Source: LMUY01 sp965198895 (GTDB taxonomy: Bacteria > Pseudomonadota > Alphaproteobacteria > Acetobacterales > Acetobacteraceae). Taken from it: a stretch of DNA of 64,000 bases. The notes under the pieces were generated by a model. That model was not told the DNA's origin. It worked only from the letters and a program-made list of their open reading frames with translations, and searched no databases. Positions 35,078 through 45,475 of this stretch are shown piece by piece. The first letter of the stretch is position 1, and each line of letters begins with the position of its first letter. The DNA lies in the NCBI GenBank assembly GCA_965198895.1, contig OZ240676.1, positions 3,844,001 through 3,908,000 on the forward strand, written 5' to 3'. The position numbers and the translations under genes were made by a program.

Positions 35078-38000
35078 GTGATCCTCGGCCGCCTGTCCGA
35101 GCCATCGGGCAGCCTGCATCTTTGGGACAAGACGGTGCTACACGGCGAGCTTTTCGGCATCGAGCGGCTCGAGGAGCACGCAAGAAGCCTTGCCGCCGCG
35201 CAGCCGGTGGCAGCCAGCCGGAGCCGAGGTCACCAGTTGGCGGACCGCCTGGCCGTCAACGCCGCCTTCCTGCTGCAGGCCAACCACGCCATGGCGGAGA
35301 TCGCCGCGAGCGGGCACCACACGACGCCTGCAGCCGAGTGGCTGGCCGATAATTATCACCTGGTGGACATGCAGGTCCGCGAGATCGGCATCGACCTCCC
35401 GCCCGGCTTCTACGCGCAGCTACCCAAGCTGGCCGCTAGGCCGTTCACCGGTCTGCCCCGTGTGTTCGGCGCAGTCTGGTCGCTGGTTGCCCATACCGAC
35501 AGCCATCTCGACCCCGAGGCGCTGCGCCGCTATCTGGTGGCTTACCAGTCGGTGCAGCCGCTGACCATCGGTGAACTCTGGGCCGTGCCCATCACCGTGC
35601 GCATCGTGCTGATCGAGAATCTTCGCCGGGTCGCCGAACTGGTCGTGGACGACGCGGCCGCCCGGCAGGCGGCAGACGACCTGGCCGACCGGTTGCAGGA
35701 GGCGGGCGCGCCTGACTTGCCGGCCGATTTGGCGGACCGCACCGTGCTGACGGACCCGTTCGCCGTGCAACTCGCGCACCGGCTGCGCGGCCACGACCCG
35801 CGGACCGACCCGGCGCTCGCCTGGCTCGACCGTCGCCTCGCGGCCCAGGGCACGACGGTCGAGGTCGTGGTGCGGGACGAGCTGCAGAAGCACGGCATAG
35901 CGAATGCCACGGTGCGCAACATCATCACCAGCCTACGCCTGACCGCGGCGCTCGACTGGACGGACTTTTTCGAGACGGTGTCCCTGGTGGACGCAGCCCT
36001 GGCCGGCAGCGTGGTCCGCGGAATGGATGCCGCAACGCATACGTTGTACCGGACCGCGATCGAGGGATTGGCGCGCGGGTCCCTGCACACCGAGCTCGAC
36101 ATCGCCCGGCGTGTGGTGGCCACAGCCTCTGAACATCAAGGCGGCCGCGAGGCCGATCCGGGCTACTACCTGATCGGCGGCGGCCGTCCGGGGCTCGAGG
36201 CCTCGTTGCAGTATCGGCCGCCGTTGCGGGCCCGGCTGGAACGCACCTGCCGCAAACTTGGCATCAGCTTCTATGGCGCGGCTGTCATCGTGCTGGCTGT
36301 GGCTTTCGTTGCGCTGCCGCTGCGGATCGGCGGGGAGGGTGGCAGCCTCGTGTTCGCACTTCTCGCCATGGCCGGATTCGTGATCGCATCGGATGCCGCC
36401 GTCGCATGCGTGAACCGTTTGGCGGCATGGGCGTTCGGCGCGACCATCCTGCCCGGGCTGCATCTCGACGAGGGCATTCCGGCGTCGTTGCGCACGCTCG
36501 TCGTCGTCCCCACCCTGTTGACGAGTGCGGCGTCGGTGGCCGAGCAGGTGGCGCGGCTGGAAATCCACTTTCTGTCCAGCGGTAGCAGCGAGATCCATTT
36601 CGCGCTGCTATCCGATTGGACCGACGATGTTGCCGAGCACGGCGACGGCGACGCGGAGCTGCTCGCCGCCGCCGTGGACGGCATCGTCCGGCTCAACCAC
36701 GCGCACGGCCCGGCGCCGGGCGGCGACCGCTTCCTGCTGCTGCACCGCCGCCGGGTCTGGAACGCGGGTGAGGCGCGCTGGATCGGCTGGGAGCGTAAGC
36801 GCGGCAAGCTGCACGAGCTGAACCGGCTGCTGCGCGGCGCCACCGATACGACGTTCCTCAACCCGCCTCCCGTGCCGGCCGATGTGCGCTATGTCGTGAC
36901 GCTCGACTCCGACACGCGGCTGCCGCGCGGCGCGGTGTGCCGACTGGTGGGCAAGATGGCCCACCCGCTCAACGTGCCCCGCCTGGAGGCTGGGCGTGTC
37001 GTGGAAGGCCATGCGGTGCTGCAGCCGCGCGTCACGCCGTCGCTGCCCACGGGGCGCAGCGCTTCGGTGTTCCAGCGCATCTTCTCCAGCATGGACGGGA
37101 TCGACCCCTACGCCGCGGCGGTGTCCGATGTGTACCAGGACCTGTTTGGAGAGGGGTCCTATGCCGGCAAGGGCATCTACGACGTGGATGCGTTCGATGC
37201 TGCGCTGCAGGGCCGGGTGGCGGAGTCGACGTTGCTGAGCCACGACCTGTTCGAGGGCGTGTTCGCCCGCGCCGGGTTGGTCAGCGACATCGAGGTGGTG
37301 GAGGCGTTCCCGGCCGGCTACGCGGTGGCGGCGCTGCGCCAGCACCGCTGGGCGCGCGGCGATTGGCAGTTGCTGCCGTGGATCGTGCCCGGGATCGTGC
37401 CAGGGACGTTGTTGGGCGAAGGCCCGGCGGCGCGCGGCGCCATCCCGGCGATGGGCCGCTGGAAGATGCTGGACAATTTGCGGCGCACGCTGTCGGCGCC
37501 GGCCGCAGTGGTCGCCCTGCTGGCCGGATGGACGCTGCCGTTCCCGGCGGCACTGACCTGGACGGCGTTCGTGTTGCTGACGATCGCGCTTCCGGCCGCC
37601 CTGCCGGTGTTCGGTGACATCGCGCCGGGCTCGCGCTGGGTGTCGCTCCGCAGCTATCTCGGTATGCTGGCCAGCGGGATCTGGCATGCCGCCGCGTTGG
37701 CCGGGCTGATCGTCGTGTTCCTGGCGCACCAGGCGGTGCTGATGGCCGACGCGATCGGGCGGACCGTCATCCGGGTGGGCTGGACACGCCGCAATCTGCT
37801 GCAATGGGTGACGGCGGCGCAGGCGGCGGACGGACCGGCGCTGTACGTTGGCGGCTACTACCGGGTCATGGCCGGCGCCCCGGCGCTGGGGTTGCTGGCG
37901 TTGGCCGTTGCTGCCTGGTCGGGCGGCTGGACCTGGCTGCTGGCGGCGCCGTTCGCGGCCGCCTGGATCGCGTCGCCGGGGGTCGCAAGCTGGGCCAGCC

Positions 38001-41000
38001 GGGTCTCGGCGGGGAACCGGCCGGTGGCGTCGCACGCCGATGCGCAGGCGCTGCGGATGACGGCGCGGCGGACCTGGCGGTTCTTCGAAACCTTCGTGGC
38101 GCCGAACGACACCATGCTGCCGCCCGACAACTTCCAGGAGGACCCGGCGCCCGTCCTCGCGCACCGGACCTCGCCCACCAACATCGGGCTTTATCTGCTG
38201 TCCGCTGCAGCCGCGCATGATTTCGGTTGGGCCGGATTGGCCGAAACGGTCGAGCGGCTGGAAGCGACGCTGGCCACCATGGCGCGGCTGCAACGCTTCC
38301 GCGGGCACTTCTACAACTGGTACGACACGGTCGATCTGCGCCCGTTGGAACCGCACTACGTGTCCACCGTGGATAGCGGCAACCTGGCCGGGCACCTCAT
38401 CGCGCTCGCCAATGCCTGCGCCGGGTGGCGGCACGGGTCAGGACACCCCGCGTGGCGCGCAGGGCTGGCCGACACCGCCGGCCTGGTGGCGGAGGAGGTG
38501 GCGCGCCTATCCCTGCCCGGGGCCACGCTGCACCCAAGCCTGCGGGCGGTCGGCGACGCCTTCGCCGCGATCGGTGTCCGGCTTGCGTCGCCGGGAAGCG
38601 ATCTCGCCAGCCTCGCCGCCGACATCGCGGCGGCGTCGGCGCTGGCGGACGCACTGGCCGCCAAGGAGGCGGGCGCTGCGGACTTGGCATACTGGGCCGC
38701 CGCGCTGCATCGGACGGTTGAAAGCCACCGCAACGATCCGGTCCCGGCGATCCTGGCGCAACGCCTGCTCACGCTCGAGCAGGAGGCGCGCGGCATGGCG
38801 CTGGCGATGGAGTTCGGCTTCCTGCGCAACGCCGAGCGCAAACTGCTGTCCATCGGTTACCTGGCCATCGAGGGCGCGCTGGACGCCAACTGCTACGACC
38901 TGCTGGCGTCCGAGGCGCGGCTGGCCTGCTTCATGGCCATCGCCAAGGGCGACATCCCGGCCCGCGAATGGTTCCGGCTCGGCCGCACCGTCACGCCCGC
39001 GGCGGGGGGTGCCGTGCTGGTGTCCTGGTCCGGCTCCATGTTCGAATACCTGATGCCGTCCCTGGTGATGCGCGCGCCGCACGGCAGCCTGCTGCAGGAC
39101 ACCAACCGGCTGATCGTGCGGCGGCAGATCGGCTTCGGGACGGAGCACGGCGTGCCCTGGGGGGTGTCGGAGTCGGCCTACAACGTTCGTGACGTCGAGT
39201 ACACCTACCAATACTCCAACTTCGGCATCCCCGGTCTGGGGCTGAAGCGTGGCCTGGACGCGGACGTCGTCGTCGCCCCCTATGCGACCGCGTTGGCGGC
39301 GATGGTCGATCCCGCGGCGTCCGTCGGCAACCTGGCCCGGCTCGCAGCGGCCGGAGCGCTGGGCCGCTATGGCTTCTACGAGGCGGTGGACTACACGCCG
39401 GGCCGGGTGCCTGCCGGCGAGACGCTCGCCGTGGTCCGCGCGTTCATGGCGCACCACCAGGGCATGACGATCGTCGCCATCGCGGACGCCGCCCTGGACG
39501 GGATCATGCGGACACGGTTCCACGCCGAACCCATCGTCCAGGCAACGGAGCTGCTGCTGCAGGAGCGGGCGCCGCGCAACGTGGCCATGGCCCGGCCGCT
39601 GCCGCTCGACGACAAGCCCGCCAACGGCAAGCCCGCCATCGTGCCGGGTGGACGCCGGTTCACCACCGCGGACGGCCCGGCCCCCATGACGCACCTGCTG
39701 TCCAACGGGCGCTACGCCGTAATGCTGACGACCGCCGGCTCCGGCAGCAGCCGCTGGGGGGACTTGGCAGTGACGCGGTGGCGGGAAGACCCGACGCTGG
39801 ACGATTGGGGATCCTACATCCTGCTGCGTGACACCGGCAGTGGCCGCGTCTGGTCGGCCGGGTTGCAGCCCATCGGCGCGGCACCGGACGAATACGACGT
39901 GGCGTTCAGCGAGGACCGGGCGGAGTTCGCCCGCCGCGACGGCACGCTGACGACGATGATGGAGGTCCTGGTGTCGGCCGAGGAGGATGCGGAGGTTCGC
40001 CGCATCTCGGTCACCAACGCAGGCACGGCCGCGCGCACGATCGAGATCACCTCTTACGCGGAGGTGGCGTTGAGCCGGCCGGCCGACGACATCGCGCATC
40101 CGGCGTTTGCCAAGATGTTCGTCCAGACCGAACGCCAAGGGAACGGGTCGGGCAATGGCGCCGCCATCCTGGCCACGCGGCGGCGGCGGACACCAACGGA
40201 GCCGGAGGTTTGGGCCGCGCACCTGCTCGTTGAGCACGGCACAGCCCATAATGGCATCCAGGCGGAAACCGACCGCGCCCGCTTCCTGGGCCGCGGCCGC
40301 AGCGTGCGCGATGCGGCGGCCATGGACGGGCGAGACCTGTCCAACACCGTCGGCACGGTGCTGGATGCGGTGTTCTCCCTGCGCTGCCGCGTGACCGTTG
40401 CCGCCGGGGCGACCATGCGCGTCGCGTTCTGGACGATGGCGGCGGGCTCGCGTGAGGCCCTGGCCGGCGCCATCGACAAGCACCGCGATGCCGCCGCGTT
40501 CGACCGTGCGTCGACGCTCGCCTGGACGCAGGCGCAGGTCCAGTTGCGCCACCTCGGCATCTCGCCCAGGAACGCCGACCTGTTCCAGAGCCTGGCGGCG
40601 CACCTGGTGTTCGCCGGGCCGGCGCTGCGGCCGGGGTCCGATACGATCCGCCGGGGCAGTGGGGTGCAGTCGGGCTTGTGGGGGCAGGGCATCTCCGGCG
40701 ACCTGCCGATCCTGCTGCTCCGCATCGGCGACAGCGCCGACCTCGACATGGTCCGCCACCTGTTGCTCGCTCACGAGTATTTCCGGCTGAAGCAGCTCGC
40801 GGTGGATCTCGTCATTCTGAACGACCACGCCGCCTCGTACTCGCAGGAGCTGCAGGGCGCGCTGGAGGCGCTGATCCGCGCGCAGCCCCGCGCCCCGATG
40901 GTGCCAGGGGTGGCCGCGAAGGGCGCGGTGTTCCTGCTGCGCTCCGACCTGGTGTCGGCGGCAACGGCGGCCCTGTTGGCCTCGGTGGCCCGTGTTGTGC

Positions 41001-43549
41001 TGATTGCGGAACGCGGCGGCCTGTCCGACCAACTTCGGGTGCGGACGACAGCGCTGAAGCACGCTGTGCCGCCAGCGGCGCCCGGCGATCCGGGCGCGGC
41101 CGTGCCCCTTGTGCCGAAGCTCGAGTTCTTCAACGGCTACGGCGGCTTTGCCGATGGCGGCAAGGAATACGTCGTCGTGCTCGGCCCCGGCCAATCCACC
41201 CCAGCGCCCTGGGTCAACGTGGTCGCCAACCCCGCCTTCGGGTTCCTGGTCGCAGCCGAGGGCGGCGGCTACACCTGGTCCGGGAACAGCCGCGAGAACC
41301 AGATCACGCCGTGGTCCAACGACCCCGTCACAAACCGTTCCGGCGAGGCATTTTATTTGCGCGACACGGACACGGGGGATCTGTGGTGCCCGACCGCCAT
41401 GCCGCGCCGCGACCCCGGTGCAACCTACGTGGTCCACCACGGCCGGGGATATAGCCAGTTCGACCGCGTGGCGCACGGGATCGCCAGCAGCCTGCTGCAG
41501 TACGTGCCCGCCGATGACCCGGTGAAGCTCTCGCGGTTGCAGTTGCACAATCTCTCGGGCCACGCGCGGACGCTGACCGTATCGGCGTACCTGGAATGGG
41601 GGCTCGGCGCCTCGCGCACCGCCACGGCGGCGTTCATCGCAACGGAGATGGACGCCGAGACGGGCGCCATGTTCGCGCGCAATCCCTGGAGCATCGCCAA
41701 CGAAGGGCGCGTCGCGTTCGCCGATTTGCGCGGGGCGCAGACATCCTGGACCGGCGACCGGCGCGAGTTCGTGGGACATCTGGGCTCGCTGGACAACCCG
41801 GCCGGCATCGCAAGTGCCGCGCCGTTGTCTAACCGCGTCGGTATGGGGCTCGATCCGTGCGGCGCTCTGCAGACCACGGTCCACCTGCCGCGCGGCGCGA
41901 GCGTCGAGGTGATGTTCCTGCTAGGCGAAGGGGCCGACGAGGCGGAAGCCTGCGCCTTGGTGAAGAAATACCGCACCGCGGATTTGGACGCCGTGCTGGA
42001 TGGGGTGCGCCAGCTGTGGGACAGCGTGCTGGGGGCGTTGGTGGTGAAGACCCCGGACCGTAGCATGGACATCATGCTGAACGGCTGGCTGCTGTATCAG
42101 ACGCTCGCCTGCCGGAAGTGGGCACGCGCCGGGTTCTACCAGGCGAGCGGCGCCTACGGGTTCCGCGACCAGTTGCAGGACGGCATGGCGCTGACCGCGT
42201 CCCGGCCGGACCTGGTGCGCGAACACCTATTGCGGGCGGCGGGCCGGCAGTTCCTGGAAGGCGACGTGCAGCATTGGTGGCTGCCCGGCTCCGGCATGGG
42301 CGTGCGGACGCGGATCTCCGATGACTGCGCCTGGCTCGCCTACACCGCCGCGCACTATGTCGAGGCGACCGGGGACGCGGCGTTGCTGAACGAGCAAGCC
42401 GGGTTCCTGACCGCGCCGCCACTGGCGCCAGCGGAGCACGACCGGTTCTTCACGCCTGAAGCAGCCGACGAAAACGCGACCCTGTTCGAGCATTGCGCGC
42501 GGGCGCTGGACCACAGCCTCGCCACCGGCGTCCACGGCCTGCCACTGATGGGCACGGGCGATTGGAACGACGGCATGAGCCGCATCGGCGAGGCCGGCCG
42601 GGGCGAAAGCGTGTGGCTCGGCTGGTTCCTGCATGCGGCGCTGCTGGCGTTCGCACCCTTCGCCGACGCGCGGCCCGGCGAACAGACCCGCGCGGCAGCA
42701 TGGCGCGCCCACGCCGCAGCGCTGGAACCGGCGCTGGAGGCAGCGTGGGACGGCGAGTGGTATCTGCGCGCCTACTACGACGACGGCACGCCGCTCGGCT
42801 CCCACACCGATGCCGAGTGCCGCATCGACTCCATCGCGCAGTCCTGGGCGGTGCTGTCGGGCGTGGCGCCGCCGGAGCGTGCGGCGCAGGCCATGGCCTC
42901 GCTTAGGCGCGACCTGGTGCGGCCAGCGGATGGGCTGATGCTGGTGCTGACGCCGCCGTTCGACAGGACGCCGCACGATCCCGGCTACATCAAGGGCTAC
43001 CCGCCGGGCTTGCGGGAGAATGGCGGGCAGTACACTCACGCGGCTACCTGGGCGGTGCTGGCGACGGCCGCGCTGGGCGACGGGGACGGGGCGTCTGCCC
43101 TGTTCGGCCTGCTCAACCCGATCCGGCGCGCGTTGACGCAGGCGGATGCCGACCGGTCCAAGGTGGAGCCCTATGCCGTGGTGGCCGACGTGTATTCCGT
43201 GCCGCCGCATGTCGGCCGCGGCGGCTGGTCCTGGTACACCGGGTCGGCCGGTTGGATGCAGCGGGCGGGGGGCGAGGGCATCCTGGGCCTCCGCATCCTC
43301 GGCACCGCGCTGCACATCGACCCTTGCATTCCGCAGGACTGGCCCGGCTTCGAAGCGACGCTCGCCTGGCGCACCGCCCATTACCGGGTGGTGGTCGGCA
43401 ACCCGGATCGGGTGTGCCGAGGCGTCGCGCGGGTCCGGCTCGACGGCGTCGACATCACGGCCGGGCCGGTGACGCTGCTGGACGACGCGGCCACCCACCT
43501 CGTCGAGGTGACGCTCCGTGCGGCACATGATGCAGCGGAGGCCGCATGA
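35078..43549 (+). CDS. ndvB: Cyclic beta-1,2-glucan synthase (NdvB/ChvB/Cgs)
   Basis: A giant inner-membrane enzyme (2823 residues, normal for the family) that makes cyclic beta-1,2-glucans from UDP-glucose by self-glucosylation, elongation, cyclisation and length control. Order: N-terminal region starting with LFGIERLEEHARSL; membrane segments near 400-460; the GT84 glycosyltransferase with the DSD motif at D610-D612 (TLDSDTRLP) and the RQHRWARGDWQ segment; more membrane segments near 810-950; a glucoamylase-like domain (from about 1010); then GH94 phosphorylase-type domains, with GTGDWNDGM placing the predicted acid D2498. The GTG at 35078 is the first start in frame. The stop overlaps pgm by 4 bases, so glucose-1-phosphate supply and glucan synthesis are coupled. 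The product is usually periplasmic and osmoprotective. Confidence 0.94.
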   Translation: MILGRLSEPSGSLHLWDKTVLHGELFGIERLEEHARSLAAAQPVAASRSRGHQLADRLAVNAAFLLQANHAMAEIAASGHHTTPAAEWLADNYHLVDMQVREIGIDLPPGFYAQLPKLAARPFTGLPRVFGAVWSLVAHTDSHLDPEALRRYLVAYQSVQPLTIGELWAVPITVRIVLIENLRRVAELVVDDAAARQAADDLADRLQEAGAPDLPADLADRTVLTDPFAVQLAHRLRGHDPRTDPALAWLDRRLAAQGTTVEVVVRDELQKHGIANATVRNIITSLRLTAALDWTDFFETVSLVDAALAGSVVRGMDAATHTLYRTAIEGLARGSLHTELDIARRVVATASEHQGGREADPGYYLIGGGRPGLEASLQYRPPLRARLERTCRKLGISFYGAAVIVLAVAFVALPLRIGGEGGSLVFALLAMAGFVIASDAAVACVNRLAAWAFGATILPGLHLDEGIPASLRTLVVVPTLLTSAASVAEQVARLEIHFLSSGSSEIHFALLSDWTDDVAEHGDGDAELLAAAVDGIVRLNHAHGPAPGGDRFLLLHRRRVWNAGEARWIGWERKRGKLHELNRLLRGATDTTFLNPPPVPADVRYVVTLDSDTRLPRGAVCRLVGKMAHPLNVPRLEAGRVVEGHAVLQPRVTPSLPTGRSASVFQRIFSSMDGIDPYAAAVSDVYQDLFGEGSYAGKGIYDVDAFDAALQGRVAESTLLSHDLFEGVFARAGLVSDIEVVEAFPAGYAVAALRQHRWARGDWQLLPWIVPGIVPGTLLGEGPAARGAIPAMGRWKMLDNLRRTLSAPAAVVALLAGWTLPFPAALTWTAFVLLTIALPAALPVFGDIAPGSRWVSLRSYLGMLASGIWHAAALAGLIVVFLAHQAVLMADAIGRTVIRVGWTRRNLLQWVTAAQAADGPALYVGGYYRVMAGAPALGLLALAVAAWSGGWTWLLAAPFAAAWIASPGVASWASRVSAGNRPVASHADAQALRMTARRTWRFFETFVAPNDTMLPPDNFQEDPAPVLAHRTSPTNIGLYLLSAAAAHDFGWAGLAETVERLEATLATMARLQRFRGHFYNWYDTVDLRPLEPHYVSTVDSGNLAGHLIALANACAGWRHGSGHPAWRAGLADTAGLVAEEVARLSLPGATLHPSLRAVGDAFAAIGVRLASPGSDLASLAADIAAASALADALAAKEAGAADLAYWAAALHRTVESHRNDPVPAILAQRLLTLEQEARGMALAMEFGFLRNAERKLLSIGYLAIEGALDANCYDLLASEARLACFMAIAKGDIPAREWFRLGRTVTPAAGGAVLVSWSGSMFEYLMPSLVMRAPHGSLLQDTNRLIVRRQIGFGTEHGVPWGVSESAYNVRDVEYTYQYSNFGIPGLGLKRGLDADVVVAPYATALAAMVDPAASVGNLARLAAAGALGRYGFYEAVDYTPGRVPAGETLAVVRAFMAHHQGMTIVAIADAALDGIMRTRFHAEPIVQATELLLQERAPRNVAMARPLPLDDKPANGKPAIVPGGRRFTTADGPAPMTHLLSNGRYAVMLTTAGSGSSRWGDLAVTRWREDPTLDDWGSYILLRDTGSGRVWSAGLQPIGAAPDEYDVAFSEDRAEFARRDGTLTTMMEVLVSAEEDAEVRRISVTNAGTAARTIEITSYAEVALSRPADDIAHPAFAKMFVQTERQGNGSGNGAAILATRRRRTPTEPEVWAAHLLVEHGTAHNGIQAETDRARFLGRGRSVRDAAAMDGRDLSNTVGTVLDAVFSLRCRVTVAAGATMRVAFWTMAAGSREALAGAIDKHRDAAAFDRASTLAWTQAQVQLRHLGISPRNADLFQSLAAHLVFAGPALRPGSDTIRRGSGVQSGLWGQGISGDLPILLLRIGDSADLDMVRHLLLAHEYFRLKQLAVDLVILNDHAASYSQELQGALEALIRAQPRAPMVPGVAAKGAVFLLRSDLVSAATAALLASVARVVLIAERGGLSDQLRVRTTALKHAVPPAAPGDPGAAVPLVPKLEFFNGYGGFADGGKEYVVVLGPGQSTPAPWVNVVANPAFGFLVAAEGGGYTWSGNSRENQITPWSNDPVTNRSGEAFYLRDTDTGDLWCPTAMPRRDPGATYVVHHGRGYSQFDRVAHGIASSLLQYVPADDPVKLSRLQLHNLSGHARTLTVSAYLEWGLGASRTATAAFIATEMDAETGAMFARNPWSIANEGRVAFADLRGAQTSWTGDRREFVGHLGSLDNPAGIASAAPLSNRVGMGLDPCGALQTTVHLPRGASVEVMFLLGEGADEAEACALVKKYRTADLDAVLDGVRQLWDSVLGALVVKTPDRSMDIMLNGWLLYQTLACRKWARAGFYQASGAYGFRDQLQDGMALTASRPDLVREHLLRAAGRQFLEGDVQHWWLPGSGMGVRTRISDDCAWLAYTAAHYVEATGDAALLNEQAGFLTAPPLAPAEHDRFFTPEAADENATLFEHCARALDHSLATGVHGLPLMGTGDWNDGMSRIGEAGRGESVWLGWFLHAALLAFAPFADARPGEQTRAAAWRAHAAALEPALEAAWDGEWYLRAYYDDGTPLGSHTDAECRIDSIAQSWAVLSGVAPPERAAQAMASLRRDLVRPADGLMLVLTPPFDRTPHDPGYIKGYPPGLRENGGQYTHAATWAVLATAALGDGDGASALFGLLNPIRRALTQADADRSKVEPYAVVADVYSVPPHVGRGGWSWYTGSAGWMQRAGGEGILGLRILGTALHIDPCIPQDWPGFEATLAWRTAHYRVVVGNPDRVCRGVARVRLDGVDITAGPVTLLDDAATHLVEVTLRAAHDAAEAA

Positions 43550-45186
43550 CTACGAGCCCGCTCGCCGGCACCTTGCTGCCGCCGTCGCTCCTGGTGGACG
43601 TGCCGCGTCTGGTCACGGCGTATTTCACGGTTTTGCCCGACCCGGCGAACCCGGCGCAGCGCGTGTCCTTCGGCACTTCGGGCCATCGCGGCTCGTCGTT
43701 CGATGGCACGTTCAACGAGGCGCATATCCTGGCGATCAGCCAAGCGGTGTGCCACCACCGCCTGGCGGCCGGGGTGAACGGGCCGCTGTTCATCGGCATC
43801 GATACCCACGCGCTGTCCCGGCCCGCACTGGCCACTGCGCTGGAGGTGTTCGCCGCCAACGGGGTGGACGCGTTCATCGACGAGCACGACGGCTACACAC
43901 CCACGCCGGTCATCTCGCGCGCCATCCTGGCCTACAATCGCGGCCGCACGGCGGGGCTGGCCGATGGCGTGGTCATCACGCCGTCGCACAACCCGCCGGA
44001 GGACGGCGGCTTCAAATACAACACCTCGGACGGCGGGCCGGCCGACATCGACGTGACGGGTAATATCGAGCAGGCCGCCAACGCTCTGCTGGCCGCGGGG
44101 CTGCAGGGCGTCAAGCGCACCCCGCTCGGCCGCGCGATGACAGGCGGGCAGGTCCATCGCCACGACTACATCGGCCCCTACGTCGAAGACCTCGTCCATG
44201 TCGTCGACATGGATATCATCCGCTCGTCGGGCGTAAGCATCGGCATCGACCCGCTCGGTGGCGCGAGTGTCGGCTACTGGCCGCGCGTCATCGAGCGTTA
44301 CGGCATCGCAGCCACCGTCGTCAGTGACCTGGTGGACCCGACGTTCCGGTTCATGACCGCCGACTGGGACGGCCGCATCCGGATGGACTGTTCCTCACGC
44401 TATGCCATGACCCGGCTGCTTGGAACGCCCGGCAAATTCGACGTCGCCTTCGCCAACGACACGGATGCGGACCGGCACGGCATTGTGGCTGGGGCGGATG
44501 GGCTGATGAACCCCAACCATGTTCTGGCGGCCGCCATCGATTACCTCTTCGCGCATCGCGCCGCCTGGGGGCCAGCCGCCGCGATCGGCGAGACGGTGGT
44601 GAGCAGCGGCATCATAGACCGCGTCGCCGCCCGGCTCGGTCGCGCGCTGGTCGAGGTGCCGGTGGGGTTCAAGTGGTTCACCAAGGGTCTGCTCGCCGGG
44701 ACGCTGGGGTTCGCCGGCGAGGAAAGCGGCGGCGCGAGCTTCCTGCGGCGGGACGGGACGGCCTGGACGACGGACAAGGACGGCCTGATCGTTGGCCTGC
44801 TGGCGGCGGAGATGACGGCGCGTACCGGGACCAACCCGGCCGTCGTCTATGGCCGCATAACCCAAGAAGTGGGCCAATCCTGGTATGAGCGCATCGACGC
44901 ACCCGCCACGGCGGCAGAGCGGACGCAATTGAAAGCGCTCACGCCCGAAGGGACCGGAATGGCGGAGTTGGCAGGAGAGGTGGTGCGGGCCACGATCACG
45001 TCCGCCCCGGGTAACGGCGCCCCGATCGGCGGGGTGAAGGTGGTCGCCGACAACGGGTGGTTTGCCGCGCGGCCGTCGGGTACGGAGGACGTCTACAAGA
45101 TCTACGCCGAAAGCTTTCGAAGCGAGGCGCACTTGCGCGCGATCCAACAGGGGGCGCGGGACGCCCTGGCGCGGGTGTTCCGATAG
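43546..45186 (+). CDS. pgm: Phosphoglucomutase (alpha-D-glucose phosphate-specific)
   Basis: Interconverts glucose-6-phosphate and glucose-1-phosphate, the precursor of UDP-glucose. At 546 residues it is the long bacterial Pgm type. It has VSFGTSGHRGSSFDGT near residue 45, the active-site phosphoserine S147 in VITPSHNPPEDGGFKYN, the metal-binding loop DTDADRHG near 305, and the sugar-binding GEESGGASF near 395. The C-terminal phosphate-binding region is RPSGTEDVYKIYAES. It overlaps the glucan synthase gene (ATGA), which its product feeds. Confidence 0.95.
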   Translation: MTTSPLAGTLLPPSLLVDVPRLVTAYFTVLPDPANPAQRVSFGTSGHRGSSFDGTFNEAHILAISQAVCHHRLAAGVNGPLFIGIDTHALSRPALATALEVFAANGVDAFIDEHDGYTPTPVISRAILAYNRGRTAGLADGVVITPSHNPPEDGGFKYNTSDGGPADIDVTGNIEQAANALLAAGLQGVKRTPLGRAMTGGQVHRHDYIGPYVEDLVHVVDMDIIRSSGVSIGIDPLGGASVGYWPRVIERYGIAATVVSDLVDPTFRFMTADWDGRIRMDCSSRYAMTRLLGTPGKFDVAFANDTDADRHGIVAGADGLMNPNHVLAAAIDYLFAHRAAWGPAAAIGETVVSSGIIDRVAARLGRALVEVPVGFKWFTKGLLAGTLGFAGEESGGASFLRRDGTAWTTDKDGLIVGLLAAEMTARTGTNPAVVYGRITQEVGQSWYERIDAPATAAERTQLKALTPEGTGMAELAGEVVRATITSAPGNGAPIGGVKVVADNGWFAARPSGTEDVYKIYAESFRSEAHLRAIQQGARDALARVFR

Positions 45187-45198
45187 CAAGCCCTGCCG

Positions 45199-45219
45199 TA
45201 GGTAGTTCCCACTCTGTAA
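45199..45219 (+). repeat. GTAGTTTCCGA dispersed repeat, copy 2 (diverged)
   Basis: Reads TAGGTAGTTCCCACTCTG, 13 bases after the pgm stop. One T of the core is lost; the flank TAGGTAGTT and the following CTG agree with copy 6 at 48872. Confidence 0.45.
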
Positions 45220-45381
45220 CCGGCCGGCCTATCCACACGTACGAAGTGTCGTTGCGATAGGGACCGGATTCCGACACCTGTGGCGCAAACGCGACGGCCC
45301 TGACGAGACACCGCCGCGGATCAGTCCGGAATGTCTCGCCGATGTGCTCCGGGGCGAACCCCGGACCTTGTCACCCAGCCG

Positions 45382-45465
45382 TTACTCGGCCGCCTTCTTC
45401 TGCACGACCGAGCCCGCCATCACCGGCTTGCCCGCGATCCGTCCGAAGACGAGGCAGTCAATGAT
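45382..45465 (-). pseudogene. C-terminal scrap of a fumarate-reductase-type flavoprotein
   Basis: On the minus strand about 27 codons read IIDCLVFGRIAGKPVMAGSV followed by a Lys/Ala-rich end and a TAA at 45382-45384. LDCxVFGRIAG is the usual last FAD-contacting segment of fumarate reductase/3-ketosteroid dehydrogenase flavoproteins. Upstream the frame runs at once into the remnant on the opposite strand, so the rest of the gene is gone. Confidence 0.6.
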
Positions 45466-45475
45466 GGAGGATCCT

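Noticed and set aside
36608..38434. 608-codon open frame on the minus strand
   Set aside because: Another antisense shadow of the glucan synthase, with no motif.
38507..41884. 1125-codon open frame on the minus strand
   Set aside because: It is antisense to the glucan synthase gene. The product is His/Arg/Gly-rich and resembles no family; long shadow frames are expected in GC-rich coding DNA.
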